This document shows, piece by piece, positions 8,288 through 16,663 of a DNA stretch of 22,261 nucleotides (positions within the stretch are counted from its first letter, which is position 1; every line of letters begins with the position of its first letter). A model generated the notes under the pieces. The model worked only from the letters and a program-made list of their open reading frames with translations. It made no database searches and was not told the origin of the DNA. Made by a program: the position numbers and the translations under genes. Source of the DNA: an uncultured Actinomycetes bacterium (GTDB lineage Bacteria; Actinomycetota; Actinomycetes; Nanopelagicales; Nanopelagicaceae); assembly GCA_903867285.1 (NCBI GenBank), contig CAIPQX010000023.1, forward strand, positions 1-22,261, read 5' to 3'.

Positions 8288-9207
8288 GCGTTCTGATTCT
8301 GGTCGATCAGGTTGATGGAAAGGTTGCTCGCTCCACCGGTGAACTTGCTATTTTTGGGCAGAGAATAGGCAAAGTCACAGCCGTTCTCTTTGATGAAGAT
8401 TTGCTTCCACAATTATCTGAGTTCTGCATCGATAATGTCATCATTGTTTCTGGCGTTAATCGTAATTCTCCTGCTGAGGTGGCGCAGGTACTCTCGCAGA
8501 TCATCCTGGAGAAATCCCCGAGGGCGCTACTTATTACAGCTACTATCACAGGAAAAGAGATTGCGGCACGAACGGCAGTTCGTTCGTACTCTGGAATCAT
8601 CACAGATGCAATAGATATTGACGGTGAACTAGTCACGACTCAATCAATCTTTGGCGGGGCCATGACAGTCAAAGCGGGAGTGAATAGCCCATGCGCAGTT
8701 GTCGCAATTCGTTCTAATTCTGTCGATGTTGTCAGCACACAGAGCTCACCAGTTGTCGAAGCATTTTCGGGAACTACAACTCCCTCCTTGGAACGCACTC
8801 TTTCGGTAGAGATGGCGATAAAAGGCAACCGTCCAGAACTTACCGAAGCATCAATTGTGGTTTCCGGTGGCGGGGGAACTAAAGGCGACTTTGGGCCGTT
8901 AGAGGAGTTCGCCGATTGCCTTGGTGCAGCGATAGGGGCATCACGCGCTGCGACAGATGCTGGTTGGTACCCCCATGACCACCAGGTGGGGCAAACCGGA
9001 AAAACTGTGCGGCCACAGCTCTACGTAGCTGTAGGAATCTCTGGGGCGATTCAACATCGCGCGGGCATGCAGACAAGTAAATTGATCGTCGCAGTGAATA
9101 GCGACCCCGATGCGCCGATCTTCGATGTTGCAGACTTTGGAGTTGTGGGCGATTTATTTTCAGTTATCCCACAAGCGACCGCGGCAATCAAGGCGAAGAA
9201 ACCGTAA
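8284..9207 (+). CDS. etfA: Electron transfer flavoprotein, alpha subunit
   Basis: FAD-binding partner of EtfB. The 307 residues start MSVLILVDQVDGKV, and the C-terminal FAD domain is unmistakable: VGQTGKTVRP (about 236-245), YVAVGISGAIQHRAGMQ, then VNSDPDAPIFDVADFGVVGD. These correspond to the signature 'GQTGK...GISGAIQH...NxDxxAPIFxxADYGxVGDL'. The length agrees with the family. It starts inside the etfB stop (ATGA overlap, 8284-8287) and converges with the etfD-like gene, with only 15 bp between the stops. ETF and its membrane acceptor are therefore adjacent but on opposite strands. No T-rich terminator hairpin is visible in the 15-bp gap. Confidence 0.95.
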   Translation: MSVLILVDQVDGKVARSTGELAIFGQRIGKVTAVLFDEDLLPQLSEFCIDNVIIVSGVNRNSPAEVAQVLSQIILEKSPRALLITATITGKEIAARTAVRSYSGIITDAIDIDGELVTTQSIFGGAMTVKAGVNSPCAVVAIRSNSVDVVSTQSSPVVEAFSGTTTPSLERTLSVEMAIKGNRPELTEASIVVSGGGGTKGDFGPLEEFADCLGAAIGASRAATDAGWYPHDHQVGQTGKTVRPQLYVAVGISGAIQHRAGMQTSKLIVAVNSDPDAPIFDVADFGVVGDLFSVIPQATAAIKAKKP

Positions 9208-9222
9208 GGTCGCAGGGTGGGT

Positions 9223-11268
9223 TTACTCGCCGCCCTTAACGCTGCGCAACAGAACTTGCGCAACATCGAGAACCTGTACATCAGACTCACGCGCTTGCAC
9301 TCCGTCGGTCACCATGATGCGGCAGAACGGACAGGCAACTGCGACCTCTGAGGCGCCCGTTGCGATAGCTTCATCTACGCGGGTTAAATTAATTCGAGTT
9401 CCAATTGACTCCTCAACCCACATCCGTCCACCACCACCACCGCAACAGAATGAACGCTCTTGATTACGCGGCATCTCAGTGATGTCGCAGCCACTAGCTT
9501 CAAGCAATTCACGCGGTGGAGCATAAATTTGATTGTGTCGACCAAGATAGCAAGGGTCGTGATAGGTCAACTTCGCCTCAGATTTATGAGGACTTGGCTT
9601 TAATCGTCCCTCTTTGATTAATGTATTTAAGAGTTGGGTATGGTGCAACATTTCAAGTTCAAATCCGCTCTGCGCGTAATCTTTGCCAATCGTTGTGAAG
9701 CAATGTGGGCAGGTGACGACGACCTTCTTCTTTCCCTTTGAGCGGCCGGCAAATACCTCATTGAAAGTTTCGATGTTCTCGGCGGCAAGTATTTGATACA
9801 GGTATTCGTTACCGGAGCGACGAGCCGGATCTCCCGTACAGGTTTCGCGATTTCCCAAAACAGCGAAATTTACCCCAGCCATATAAAGCAGTTCTGCTAC
9901 TGCTTTGGTCGTCTTCTTCGCGCGATCTTCATAAGCACCGGCACATCCAACCCAGAACAAATATTCGACATCATCGGGGAGAGTTCCGCTGACAACTTTT
10001 ACTGGGAAATCACACTCTGCAATCCAGCCTTCTCGGTTATCTTTATTTGATCCCCACGGATTGCCGGCTTGCTCCATATTACGGAAAGTTCCGTTGAGCT
10101 CCTTGGGGAAATTGGATTCGACTAATACTTGGAAGCGACGCATATTGACGATGTGATCAATGTGTTCGATGCCGACAGGGCAGGCGTTGACACAGGCGCC
10201 GCAGGAGGTGCAAGCCCAAAGCACATCGGTCGAAATTGGCGCCTTATCTCCCACCAGATTTTCCGTTTCGACAACCTTTGCCATAGCGTGATCGCGCATC
10301 GACATGATTAGCAACTTTGGTGAAAGCGGCTTATCGGTATGCCAGGCAGGACATTGCGATTGACAGCGTCCGCATTCGGTACAGCTGGTCATGTCCAGCA
10401 GACCCTTCCAGGAAATATCTGCTCGTGTTCCGAGTCCAAAGAGATCATCTTCTGCGGGATCTTCGAAGTTAATTGGCTTACCCTTTGAGAGCATCTCCGG
10501 CAAGGCACCCAGTGCAGGCTTAGAAATATTTCTCTTGTAATAGATGTTGAAGAAGGCTAAAAATCTGTGCCACGCAACGCCCATCGTTAAATCAGATGCA
10601 ATAACAATGAACCAGGCCATCGAAATAAGAATTTTGATGGTGGCCACGATGACAATGGCGTTCTTGATCGATGCTGGTGACATCGAGTTAAAGGTAAGTA
10701 CCGCCGGCCAAGAGATTGCATAGTGCCAATTCCATGAGATGACCCCGGCCAGTGCACCTTCTAGTCCACGCAAGGCAATTACACAGAAAACGATCGCCAA
10801 GATAGTTGCCTCGACGTAATAAGCCTTACCCATGGATGATCCAGAGAAACGATTGCGGGTACGGAACCTTGTTACTTGACGAATTCCGATAAGAGTGACG
10901 ATTCCGATTCCGGTGAGCGCAGCAATTGTCTCTGCAAAGAGTTCATATCCAACGAAGTGCCCGATGAGCGGTAGAGAGAATGTGGGGTCGATTACTTGCC
11001 CATAGGCGGTAAGTAAAGTTCCAAAGAGAACGACGAAGCCGACCATCACGAACCAGTGCGCAATGCCGGTGCCAGTGAAGTTGAGCATCTTGGTATGCCC
11101 AAGGATCTCTTTAAACATATTGCGTAAGCGCGCCACGCCGTTCCCGCCGCGAGTTGGATCCGGTTGCTGCTTCTTATATATGGCAATCAACTGGCGAACT
11201 CGGATTGTAAGGAGGACTACCGCAAAACTGGTGACGAGGTAAGCGAGCACAGCGAGCAGGGTGATCAT
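9223..11268 (-). CDS. Membrane FeS oxidoreductase, probable ETF:quinone-side reductase (EtfD-like)
   Basis: Resembles the heterodisulfide-reductase/GlpC-like membrane proteins, including mycobacterial Rv0338c/EtfD, reported as needed for ETF-dependent acyl-CoA oxidation. The 681 residues have about five to six N-terminal membrane segments (roughly 1-23, 70-90, 110-130, 150-170, 200-225) with a NarI-like look. A ferredoxin-like pair of [4Fe-4S] motifs follows: C296-x2-C-x2-C-x3-C306-P and C353-x2-C-x2-C-x3-C363-P. Two CCG domains come next (C442...C477...C520-x2-C523; C573...C608-C609-GGGGG...C646-x2-C649). It would accept electrons from EtfBA and pass them via FeS clusters to the quinone pool. 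It is shorter than Rv0338c as I remember it (about 880 residues). The TATTCT hexamer 6 nt before the ATG (11275-11280) suggests its own leaderless transcript, although korB ends only 18 bp upstream. Confidence 0.82.
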   Translation of the reverse strand: MITLLAVLAYLVTSFAVVLLTIRVRQLIAIYKKQQPDPTRGGNGVARLRNMFKEILGHTKMLNFTGTGIAHWFVMVGFVVLFGTLLTAYGQVIDPTFSLPLIGHFVGYELFAETIAALTGIGIVTLIGIRQVTRFRTRNRFSGSSMGKAYYVEATILAIVFCVIALRGLEGALAGVISWNWHYAISWPAVLTFNSMSPASIKNAIVIVATIKILISMAWFIVIASDLTMGVAWHRFLAFFNIYYKRNISKPALGALPEMLSKGKPINFEDPAEDDLFGLGTRADISWKGLLDMTSCTECGRCQSQCPAWHTDKPLSPKLLIMSMRDHAMAKVVETENLVGDKAPISTDVLWACTSCGACVNACPVGIEHIDHIVNMRRFQVLVESNFPKELNGTFRNMEQAGNPWGSNKDNREGWIAECDFPVKVVSGTLPDDVEYLFWVGCAGAYEDRAKKTTKAVAELLYMAGVNFAVLGNRETCTGDPARRSGNEYLYQILAAENIETFNEVFAGRSKGKKKVVVTCPHCFTTIGKDYAQSGFELEMLHHTQLLNTLIKEGRLKPSPHKSEAKLTYHDPCYLGRHNQIYAPPRELLEASGCDITEMPRNQERSFCCGGGGGRMWVEESIGTRINLTRVDEAIATGASEVAVACPFCRIMVTDGVQARESDVQVLDVAQVLLRSVKGGE

Positions 11269-11274
11269 TGGGTA

Positions 11275-11280
11275 AGAATA
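11275..11280 (-). promoter_or_regulatory. -10-like hexamer TATTCT, 6 nt before the etfD-like start
   Basis: On the minus strand TATTCT ends exactly 6 nt before ATG at 11268, with TTGGGT about 16 bp further upstream as a weak -35 that falls in the korB end. No Shine-Dalgarno is present in the 18-bp gap after korB. The sequence is seen; promoter activity is inferred from the recurring spacing in this window. Confidence 0.42.
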
Positions 11281-11286
11281 ACCCTA

Positions 11287-12288
11287 TTAATTAACTACCC
11301 AAGTATCCCCGCTGGCGAGCAAAGAAGTTAAATTCCCGGCGCCATCCTTCGCTATCACATCGGCGATCTGTTGGTTAACCATCGAAGAATACTCAGGTCG
11401 GGCTACATCCCGGAAAACACCGATCGGGACATGATCTAGTTCTGACGAGGAGAGTCTTGAGAGAGCAAATGCATATGAAGGATCTGGGTTATTACCATTA
11501 TGGACGATTAGATCGCTCTCTGAAACCGTAGAGAGTTCTACAACTTTCATAGAGCCATTCTCCAAAATGACGCCGTGAGTTTCGGACTTAATAGGAGACC
11601 CATGAATTAACTGCAGGAGAGTTGCGCCTTTGGTATCTCCATCCTTCACAGCAAGGAAGGCATCGTCATTGAAGATTGGGCAATTTTGATAGATCTCAAT
11701 GAGAGCAGATCCCTTGTGCGCCGCAGCAGCTTGCAACATCTCGGTCAAGTGTTTGCGATCGGTATCTATTGAACGTGCTACGAAGGTAGCTTCCGCTCCG
11801 AGTGCCAACGAAATTGGATTAAATGGCGTATCCAAGGATCCAATGGGAGTGGATTTAGTGACCTTGCCTGCCTCGCTCGTTGGCGAGTATTGGCCCTTAG
11901 TGAGACCGTAGATCCGATTGTTGAAGAGCAAAATCTTGAGATTTACATTGCGGCGCAATGCGTGAATCAGGTGGTTACCACCAATGGAAAGTGCATCGCC
12001 ATCACCCGTAATCACAAAGATTGTTAAATCTGGACGCGAAATTGCCAACCCGGATGCGATAGCTGGCGCACGACCGTGGATGGAGTGAATACCAAATGTT
12101 TCTAAGTAATATGGAAAGCGGGATGAACATCCGATTCCTGAGATGAAAACTATATTTTCGCGCGGTAACCCAAGCGTGGGTAAAAAGGATTGCACGGTAG
12201 AGAGAATGGAATAGTCACCGCACCCAGGACACCAACGCACCTCTTGGTCGGATGTAAAGTCTTTCTTAGTAAGGGTTACATCAGTCAC
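11287..12288 (-). CDS. korB: 2-oxoacid:ferredoxin oxidoreductase, beta subunit (KorB type)
   Basis: Thiamine-diphosphate subunit of the CoA-dependent 2-oxoacid (probably 2-oxoglutarate) oxidoreductase that decarboxylates the oxoacid to an acyl-CoA and reduces ferredoxin. The 333 residues have RWCPGCGDYS (19-27, C20 and C23), GIGCSSRFP (C54) and C203 in YQNCPIF, the expected [4Fe-4S] ligands. They also have the ThDP/Mg motif GDGDALSIGGNHLIHALRRN (95-114) followed by NNRIYGLTKGQYSPTS. It starts with GTG, and the start overlaps the korA stop by 8 bp, so the two subunits are translationally coupled. Mycobacteria use this enzyme alongside or instead of 2-oxoglutarate dehydrogenase. Here it sits upstream of the EtfD-like gene on the same strand. 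Substrate preference is an inference from the closest family. Confidence 0.92.
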   Translation of the reverse strand: MTDVTLTKKDFTSDQEVRWCPGCGDYSILSTVQSFLPTLGLPRENIVFISGIGCSSRFPYYLETFGIHSIHGRAPAIASGLAISRPDLTIFVITGDGDALSIGGNHLIHALRRNVNLKILLFNNRIYGLTKGQYSPTSEAGKVTKSTPIGSLDTPFNPISLALGAEATFVARSIDTDRKHLTEMLQAAAAHKGSALIEIYQNCPIFNDDAFLAVKDGDTKGATLLQLIHGSPIKSETHGVILENGSMKVVELSTVSESDLIVHNGNNPDPSYAFALSRLSSSELDHVPIGVFRDVARPEYSSMVNQQIADVIAKDGAGNLTSLLASGDTWVVN

Positions 12289-14110
12289 TGAGCACCGCCA
12301 TTGTTGCTTCGATAATTTCCGTGGTTGAAAATGGAAGTCCGCGAACTTTGTTGTAACCAGTAATGTCCTTCAAGAATTCCGAACGTAGAAGCATTGCCAG
12401 TTGGCCGAGGTTCATCTCTGGAACGATAACGCGATCGTACTTAGCCAACACATCTCCTAAGTTCTTGGGGAATGGATTGATGTATTTAAGATGAGCCTGA
12501 GCCACGCTTTGACCATTTTCACGGAGCGCTTCAACGGCAGCAGCGATTGGTCCGAATGTTGAACCCCAACCCAGCAGCAATACCTTTGCATCGCCCGTCA
12601 CATCGTCTACCTGCAAATCTGGTACTTGGACCCCGGCTACCTTTGCCGCGCGAGTGCGCACCATGAAATCATGATTAGTAGGGTCATAGGAGATTGCACC
12701 AGTTTGATCAGCTTTTTCAACTCCACCGATTCGATGTTCTATTCCTTTGGTGCCCGGGATCGCCCACGGCCGGGCGAGAGTCTTTGGATCGCGGCTGTAA
12801 GGCATGAAATTCTCTTCCGTATGCGCAAATTCAACGTGTAAATCTGGCAGCTCGGCTTCGCTCGGAATACGCCAAGGCTCTGAACCGTTTGCTATGTATC
12901 CATCAGAGAGAATAAATACTGGGACGCGATAGGTGGTGGCAATCCGTACCGCTTCCATCGCCATGTTGAAGCAATCATTAGGAGTTGCGGGAGCAATAAC
13001 AACAACAGGTGATTCACCATTGCGGCCGTACATCGCTTGTAGCAAATCAGCTTGCTCTGTCTTAGTTGGTAGGCCGGTGGAAGGTCCACCACGCTGCACA
13101 TCAATGACAATCAGTGGTAACTCCAACATCACGCCCAGACCAATCATCTCCGCTTTAAGTGCCAAGCCCGGACCGGATGTGGATGTAACCCCAATTGCTC
13201 CGCCATAGGCAGCCCCCAGAGCAGAACCGACAGCCGCAATCTCATCTTCTGCTTGGAAGGTAATGACCCCAAATTTTTTGTGTTTAGAAAGTTCGTGCAA
13301 GATATCGGAAGCCGGTGTTATTGGATACGAACCTAAGAAGAGTTGGAGGCCGCTCTGTTTTGCGGCGGCGATGAGTCCATACGAGAGCGCGGTATTGCCA
13401 CTGATATTGCGATATTTACCAGCTGGCATCTTTGCTGGTGCGATCTGATAAGAGACTGAAAATTCTTCTGTTGTCTCTCCGAAATTCCAACCAGCTTTGA
13501 AGGCGAGCAGATTGGCCTCGAGCAGATCGGGTTTCTTAGCAAATTTACCCGTTAGGAATTTTTCCGTCGTCTCTGTTGGGCGGCTATACATCCAAGTGAG
13601 GAGACCTAGTGCAAACATGTTCTTCGAACGTTCGGCATCCTTACGCGACAAATTCAACGCAGAGAGGGTAGCCACCGTCAATGAGGTTAAAGCGATCGGA
13701 TGAACCTTGTACCCATCGAGCGAGCCATCTTCCAGAGGGTTGGTTTCATATCCAACTTTTGTGAGGTTTCGCGGAACGAATTCGTCGGCATCAACAATAA
13801 TCGTTGCACCTTTGGCGAGATCTTTGATATTTGCCTTCAGCGCAGCGGGATTCATGGCGACTAATACATCTGGCGCATCTCCAGGTGTTTGAATGTGGTG
13901 ATCGGCAAAGTGCAATTGAAATGAAGAGACTCCGAGCAAAGTGCCTTGTGGCGCTCTAATTTCTGCTGGAAAGTTAGGCAGGGTAGATATGTCATTGCCC
14001 AAGATTGCCGTATCCATAGTGAAGCGATCACCGGTTAGCTGCATTCCGTCACCGCTATCGCCTGCAAATCTGATGGAAACCTGGTGCAGAGGAACTACCG
14101 TCTTACTCAC
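12281..14110 (-). CDS. korA: 2-oxoacid:ferredoxin oxidoreductase, fused gamma-alpha subunit (KorA type)
   Basis: Partner of KorB. The 609 residues join a gamma domain (about 11-200, opening RFAGDSGDGMQLTGDRF and ISTLPNFPAEIRAPQGT) to the alpha pyrimidine-binding domain (about 240-600). The alpha domain contains LFLGSYPITPASDILHEL, QAEDEIAAVGSALGAAYGG, TSTSGPGLALK and VQRGGPSTGLPTKTEQADL, all characteristic of the gamma-alpha fused KorA in aerobic actinobacteria. The length fits the family. It starts with GTG. The purine-rich AGGGTGG is about 12-18 nt upstream, which is poor spacing, and CAAGAT 6 nt upstream is a weak -10-like match, so initiation may be leaderless. It is divergent from ctaA. 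It is the first gene of korA-korB, possibly continuing into etfD. Confidence 0.93.
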   Translation of the reverse strand: MSKTVVPLHQVSIRFAGDSGDGMQLTGDRFTMDTAILGNDISTLPNFPAEIRAPQGTLLGVSSFQLHFADHHIQTPGDAPDVLVAMNPAALKANIKDLAKGATIIVDADEFVPRNLTKVGYETNPLEDGSLDGYKVHPIALTSLTVATLSALNLSRKDAERSKNMFALGLLTWMYSRPTETTEKFLTGKFAKKPDLLEANLLAFKAGWNFGETTEEFSVSYQIAPAKMPAGKYRNISGNTALSYGLIAAAKQSGLQLFLGSYPITPASDILHELSKHKKFGVITFQAEDEIAAVGSALGAAYGGAIGVTSTSGPGLALKAEMIGLGVMLELPLIVIDVQRGGPSTGLPTKTEQADLLQAMYGRNGESPVVVIAPATPNDCFNMAMEAVRIATTYRVPVFILSDGYIANGSEPWRIPSEAELPDLHVEFAHTEENFMPYSRDPKTLARPWAIPGTKGIEHRIGGVEKADQTGAISYDPTNHDFMVRTRAAKVAGVQVPDLQVDDVTGDAKVLLLGWGSTFGPIAAAVEALRENGQSVAQAHLKYINPFPKNLGDVLAKYDRVIVPEMNLGQLAMLLRSEFLKDITGYNKVRGLPFSTTEIIEATMAVLSD

Positions 14111-14250
14111 GCTTACATCTTGCCACCCTGCGGGTAATTTCGGTAAGAGGTCGGCCGAATTATTTATCTTTGGGTGCTAACACTCTGGCGAGCAGGGAAA
14201 TGCCAAGTATTTTCTGGGGAGGCGATACGCGCGACCAGGCAGGGGGAAGA
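14111..14250. promoter_or_regulatory. Divergent region between korA and ctaA
   Basis: Holds the korA upstream region (minus) and the ctaA leader (plus). TATCTT at 14165-14170 is a plausible -10 for ctaA and would give a leader of about 75 nt ending in GGGGGA just before the ATG at 14251. The ctaA frame is open further upstream (TTG 14170, ATG 14200), but those residues do not look like the family. No operator-like palindrome was noticed. Confidence 0.35.
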
Positions 14251-15147
14251 ATGCAGACCATGTTGAAAAATTCAGGTAAATGGTTGCCTCGCATTGCAGT
14301 TGCTTCTGCGATTACCGTCTATTTTCTTATTATCTTCGGAAGCCATGTGCGAGTCACTGACTCTGGCATGGGATGCCCAGATTGGCCTCTTTGTAAGGGA
14401 AGCCTCAACCCTGCGCAAGGCTTTCACGCCTTCATGGAGCAGATGCACCGTTACTTTGCCGGTTTAGCTTCGATACTTGTCATTCTGACAGCGATCATTG
14501 CCAAGCGGAGCAAGGCGCAACCAGCAGCTATTCGCCCAGCGATAGTTACCTGTTTCATCATCTTCATCCAAGTGATTCTCGGAGCAGTCACGGTTTACGA
14601 CGGAAATGGCGCACCGACAGTTGCCGGACATTTACTCGCGGGGCTCGCACTTCTCGCCGGAGCCACCATCACGGCCGTCGCCTCCCTGGTACCAAAGGTG
14701 AACCTTGTCGGTCGAAGACTCAGCCCAATAAGTTGGATCGCAGTTACAGCAGCGGGGTTGCTCTATATCTCGGGATCGCTGATAGTAAATGCCGACGCCG
14801 AAAAGTACTGTGCGCGATTCCCACTCTGCCCTACCGGGATATCTAATCGATATGTGGCTCTACACCTAGCGCATCGCAGCATGGTTCTGATCGCCTCCAT
14901 CGCGCTGATTACCTTCGCAGTTCACGCATGGCGCAGTTGGAGTTCGCACCGCGCGGTTCGCCCCTTAGCCGGCTCAATAATCTTGATATTGCTCTCAACC
15001 GCGGTACTGGGAATATTTAGCGCGCTATTAAAGGCGCCTGCTCACCTGCAAGATTTGCACTTAGCAGGCGCAGCTGCAGTTCTATTAGTAACCGTGGCGC
15101 TCGCTGCAGTCGGTTGGTTCCTGGCCGCTGACGCTCAAGAGATTTAA
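14251..15147 (+). CDS. ctaA: Heme A synthase (COX15/CtaA family)
   Basis: Integral membrane enzyme that oxidises the C8 methyl group of heme O to the formyl of heme A, the cofactor of aa3-type cytochrome oxidases. From the start chosen here (298 residues) eight membrane helices are apparent. The family residues are present: SHVRVTDSGMGCPDWPLCKG (31-50) with the extracellular Cys pair C42/C48, FMEQMHR with E63 and H66, H127 in VAGHLLAG, the second Cys pair C187/C193 in YCARFPLC, H208 in LAHRS and H270 in LQDLHLAG. The pattern of four helix histidines plus two Cys pairs matches Bacillus-type CtaA. The ATG at 14251 is preferred because of the preceding GGGGGA and because upstream residues are polar and unlike the family. 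The TTG at 14170 would add 27 residues. It stands apart from korAB and converges with the zinc-ribbon genes. Confidence 0.93.
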   Translation: MQTMLKNSGKWLPRIAVASAITVYFLIIFGSHVRVTDSGMGCPDWPLCKGSLNPAQGFHAFMEQMHRYFAGLASILVILTAIIAKRSKAQPAAIRPAIVTCFIIFIQVILGAVTVYDGNGAPTVAGHLLAGLALLAGATITAVASLVPKVNLVGRRLSPISWIAVTAAGLLYISGSLIVNADAEKYCARFPLCPTGISNRYVALHLAHRSMVLIASIALITFAVHAWRSWSSHRAVRPLAGSIILILLSTAVLGIFSALLKAPAHLQDLHLAGAAAVLLVTVALAAVGWFLAADAQEI

Positions 15148-15160
15148 CTTCGCGGACTAA

Positions 15161-15334
15161 TCAACTAGCTTGTATCTTGGCTTCTTCCGTGGAGAGCGGC
15201 TGCGTTGTTGCTATGCTGGAAAATCCGCAATCGTTACATTGGACGATCATTCCAATTGCCCTGCTGTAGAGGGTATCTAGATTAATTGAGTTGCAATAAG
15301 CACATTCAGGTACTTCCAATAGTTCTTCTCGCAT
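15161..15334 (-). CDS. Mini zinc-ribbon protein, paralog 1
   Basis: A 57-residue protein that I do not recognise by name. It has two knuckles, PECAYC (C-x2-C) and QCNDCGF (C-x2-C-G), about 18 residues apart, the layout of a single small zinc ribbon. It aligns along its whole length with the neighbour at 15449-15619, at about 39% identity (22 positions by eye). The start at 15334 (MREELLEVPEC) is preferred over the longer frame to 15346, because the sequence before it (CGCGGAATGTGG) matches the ribosome-binding region of the paralog and the proteins then align from the start. The role may be nucleic-acid or protein binding; this is inference. It converges with ctaA, with 13 bp between stops. 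Confidence 0.65.
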   Translation of the reverse strand: MREELLEVPECAYCNSINLDTLYSRAIGMIVQCNDCGFSSIATTQPLSTEEAKIQAS

Positions 15335-15448
15335 GTAGACCCACATTCCGCGTTAGGAGCTAGCACCGGGGAGCAGATTAAGTGTGACATCTCTCAGCGG
15401 AAAATCAGGGCATTTTAAGATGAGTCGCGGCTAGACATTTCGCCTGTT

Positions 15449-15619
15449 TTAGCTCGCGATTAAATTGATGGATGTTGACGCGAGGTGTTCGTTGGTCGCA
15501 GCGCATGAAAATCCACATTCGAAGCATTGAGCCATCAGGCCAGTTGTCTTGCTATAGAAGAGTTCTAGCTCCTTGGAGTGGCAAAAAGAGCATTCAGGAG
15601 TATCAAGTACTTGTTGCAT
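15449..15619 (-). CDS. Mini zinc-ribbon protein, paralog 2
   Basis: A 56-residue protein with PECSFC and QCFECGF knuckles, paralogous to the gene 114 bp downstream. The start ATG at 15619 is supported by a good ribosome-binding site: AAGGTGG ends 6 nt before it. Upstream extension to 15640 is therefore unlikely. After the second knuckle both proteins have a short Ser/Thr-rich polar tail ending in AS. No transmembrane segment or signal peptide is seen, so a cytoplasmic role is likely. Alternatives include a rubredoxin-like metal centre, but the spacing and the absence of the rubredoxin C-P-x-C-G pattern argue against that. Function unknown. Confidence 0.66.
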   Translation of the reverse strand: MQQVLDTPECSFCHSKELELFYSKTTGLMAQCFECGFSCAATNEHLASTSINLIAS

Positions 15620-15756
15620 TTTTATCCACCTTCCGCGCATAGGAAATAGTCCTTAGGGGAAGTAACAGAATTTTTCCACGATGAAGGAGAAATGCCTCAG
15701 CAAAACGGGTTAATGGCAGTTAAACATATCCTGAATTAATACGGTGCTTTGAAACC

Positions 15757-16491
15757 TTAAGACTGTTGGTTGATTGACCACAAGGTCCAAATGTGAGTGC
15801 GTACCGATCGAGGTTGCTTCAAGATAGTTGTGATCTGAAAGGCAATATCTTCTGATCGTAAGAAGCTGGCAAGGACGGGCGTTCCTGCGGTCCGCCCGGC
15901 ACCGATGGCAAATTCGGTCTCAGTTCCTGCAGGGCAGACGAGTGCTACGCGGACGCCTTTTTCGCGGAGTTCGCGATCTAAGCCGCCGGCTAATCCAACT
16001 TGGGCATGTTTGGTTCCTGCGTAAATCGATTCATCTCCGCCGCCACGGAATCCCGCAACAGATGAGACGATGACGATATCTCCAGCTTTCTTTTCAATCA
16101 TTGTTGGCAGACAGGCGCGAATAATGTGCACGGTGCCTTCATAATTTGTGCGCATCATGCGGTTAACTTCATCATCGCTGTAATCCAAAATAGAACCATA
16201 CATGCCGATTCCAGCATTAGGCACAACGGCATCTATTGTCCCAAATTTATCGATCGCTGCTTTCGCCACAGCTCGGCTGACAGCTGGGTCGGAGCAATCA
16301 CCTGCCACATAAGTTGCATTAGCCTCCCCGAGTGAGGTGACGATCTCCTGGAGACGAGCCTCGTTGCGAGCATTGAGTACAACTTTCGCACCCTGCTCGA
16401 CCAATTCTTTTGCGGTGGCGGCGCCCATTCCGGCGGTAGCGCCGGTGATAACGATTACTTGGTCTTTAAGATCTCGCAGTTCGTAGGTCAT
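15757..16491 (-). CDS. Short-chain dehydrogenase/reductase (classical SDR)
   Basis: NAD(P)-dependent oxidoreductase of the classical SDR family, 244 residues. It shows the cofactor motif TGATAGMG (16-23), the D-x-S segment AGDCSD (63-68), NAGIG (92-96), the catalytic Ser in VSSVAG (142-147), and Tyr157/Lys161 in the YAGTK motif. After it comes PAGTETEF, in place of the usual PG.V.T. ARN at 41-43 after the second strand favours NADP (Arg there), an inference. The substrate is not evident. It has the clearest promoter in the window: TTGCCA, 17 bp, GATAAT, then 6 nt to the ATG, with no Shine-Dalgarno, so it is probably leaderless and independently transcribed. No gene on the same strand lies close enough downstream to suggest an operon. 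Confidence 0.88.
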   Translation of the reverse strand: MTYELRDLKDQVIVITGATAGMGAATAKELVEQGAKVVLNARNEARLQEIVTSLGEANATYVAGDCSDPAVSRAVAKAAIDKFGTIDAVVPNAGIGMYGSILDYSDDEVNRMMRTNYEGTVHIIRACLPTMIEKKAGDIVIVSSVAGFRGGGDESIYAGTKHAQVGLAGGLDRELREKGVRVALVCPAGTETEFAIGAGRTAGTPVLASFLRSEDIAFQITTILKQPRSVRTHIWTLWSINQQS

Positions 16492-16497
16492 AGCCGA

Positions 16498-16526
16498 ATT
16501 ATCTACGCATTCAAATACTCTGGCAA
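16498..16526 (-). promoter_or_regulatory. Sigma70-type promoter of the SDR gene
   Basis: Minus strand: TTGCCA (16521-16526; 5 of 6 to TTGACA), a 17-bp spacer, and GATAAT (16498-16503; 5 of 6 to TATAAT). The hexamer ends exactly 6 nt before the start codon at 16491, which places transcription initiation at the A of ATG. This is the strongest promoter match found in the window and calibrates the leaderless reading of other starts. Confidence 0.7.
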
Positions 16527-16663
16527 CGCGAAAGTTAGATCGATGAGCGCAGTGCGTTAGATTAGTCGGCCTCGCCGGACACGCCTCTAATTGCTGGGCG
16601 CAGACCGGTGAGGGTCACTTTCGAGCTAGCGGTGATCTGTTGCCTACAGACGCCTATGTAGAT

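Noticed and set aside
9215..9235. GGGTGG...CCGCCC stem at the etfA/etfD convergence as a terminator
   Set aside because: Six pairs including a G-T wobble, no T-tract, and it extends into the etfD coding end.
15692..15739. Plus-strand 15-codon frame (MPQQNGLMAVKHILN) after AAGGAG
   Set aside because: SD-to-start spacing is only 2 nt, the peptide is very short, and there is nothing else to support it.
16492..16663. Possible structured RNA or tRNA in the G/C-rich segment between the His-rich peptide gene and the SDR
   Set aside because: No cloverleaf, CCA end or T-loop consensus was found. Apart from the SDR promoter I see nothing definable here.
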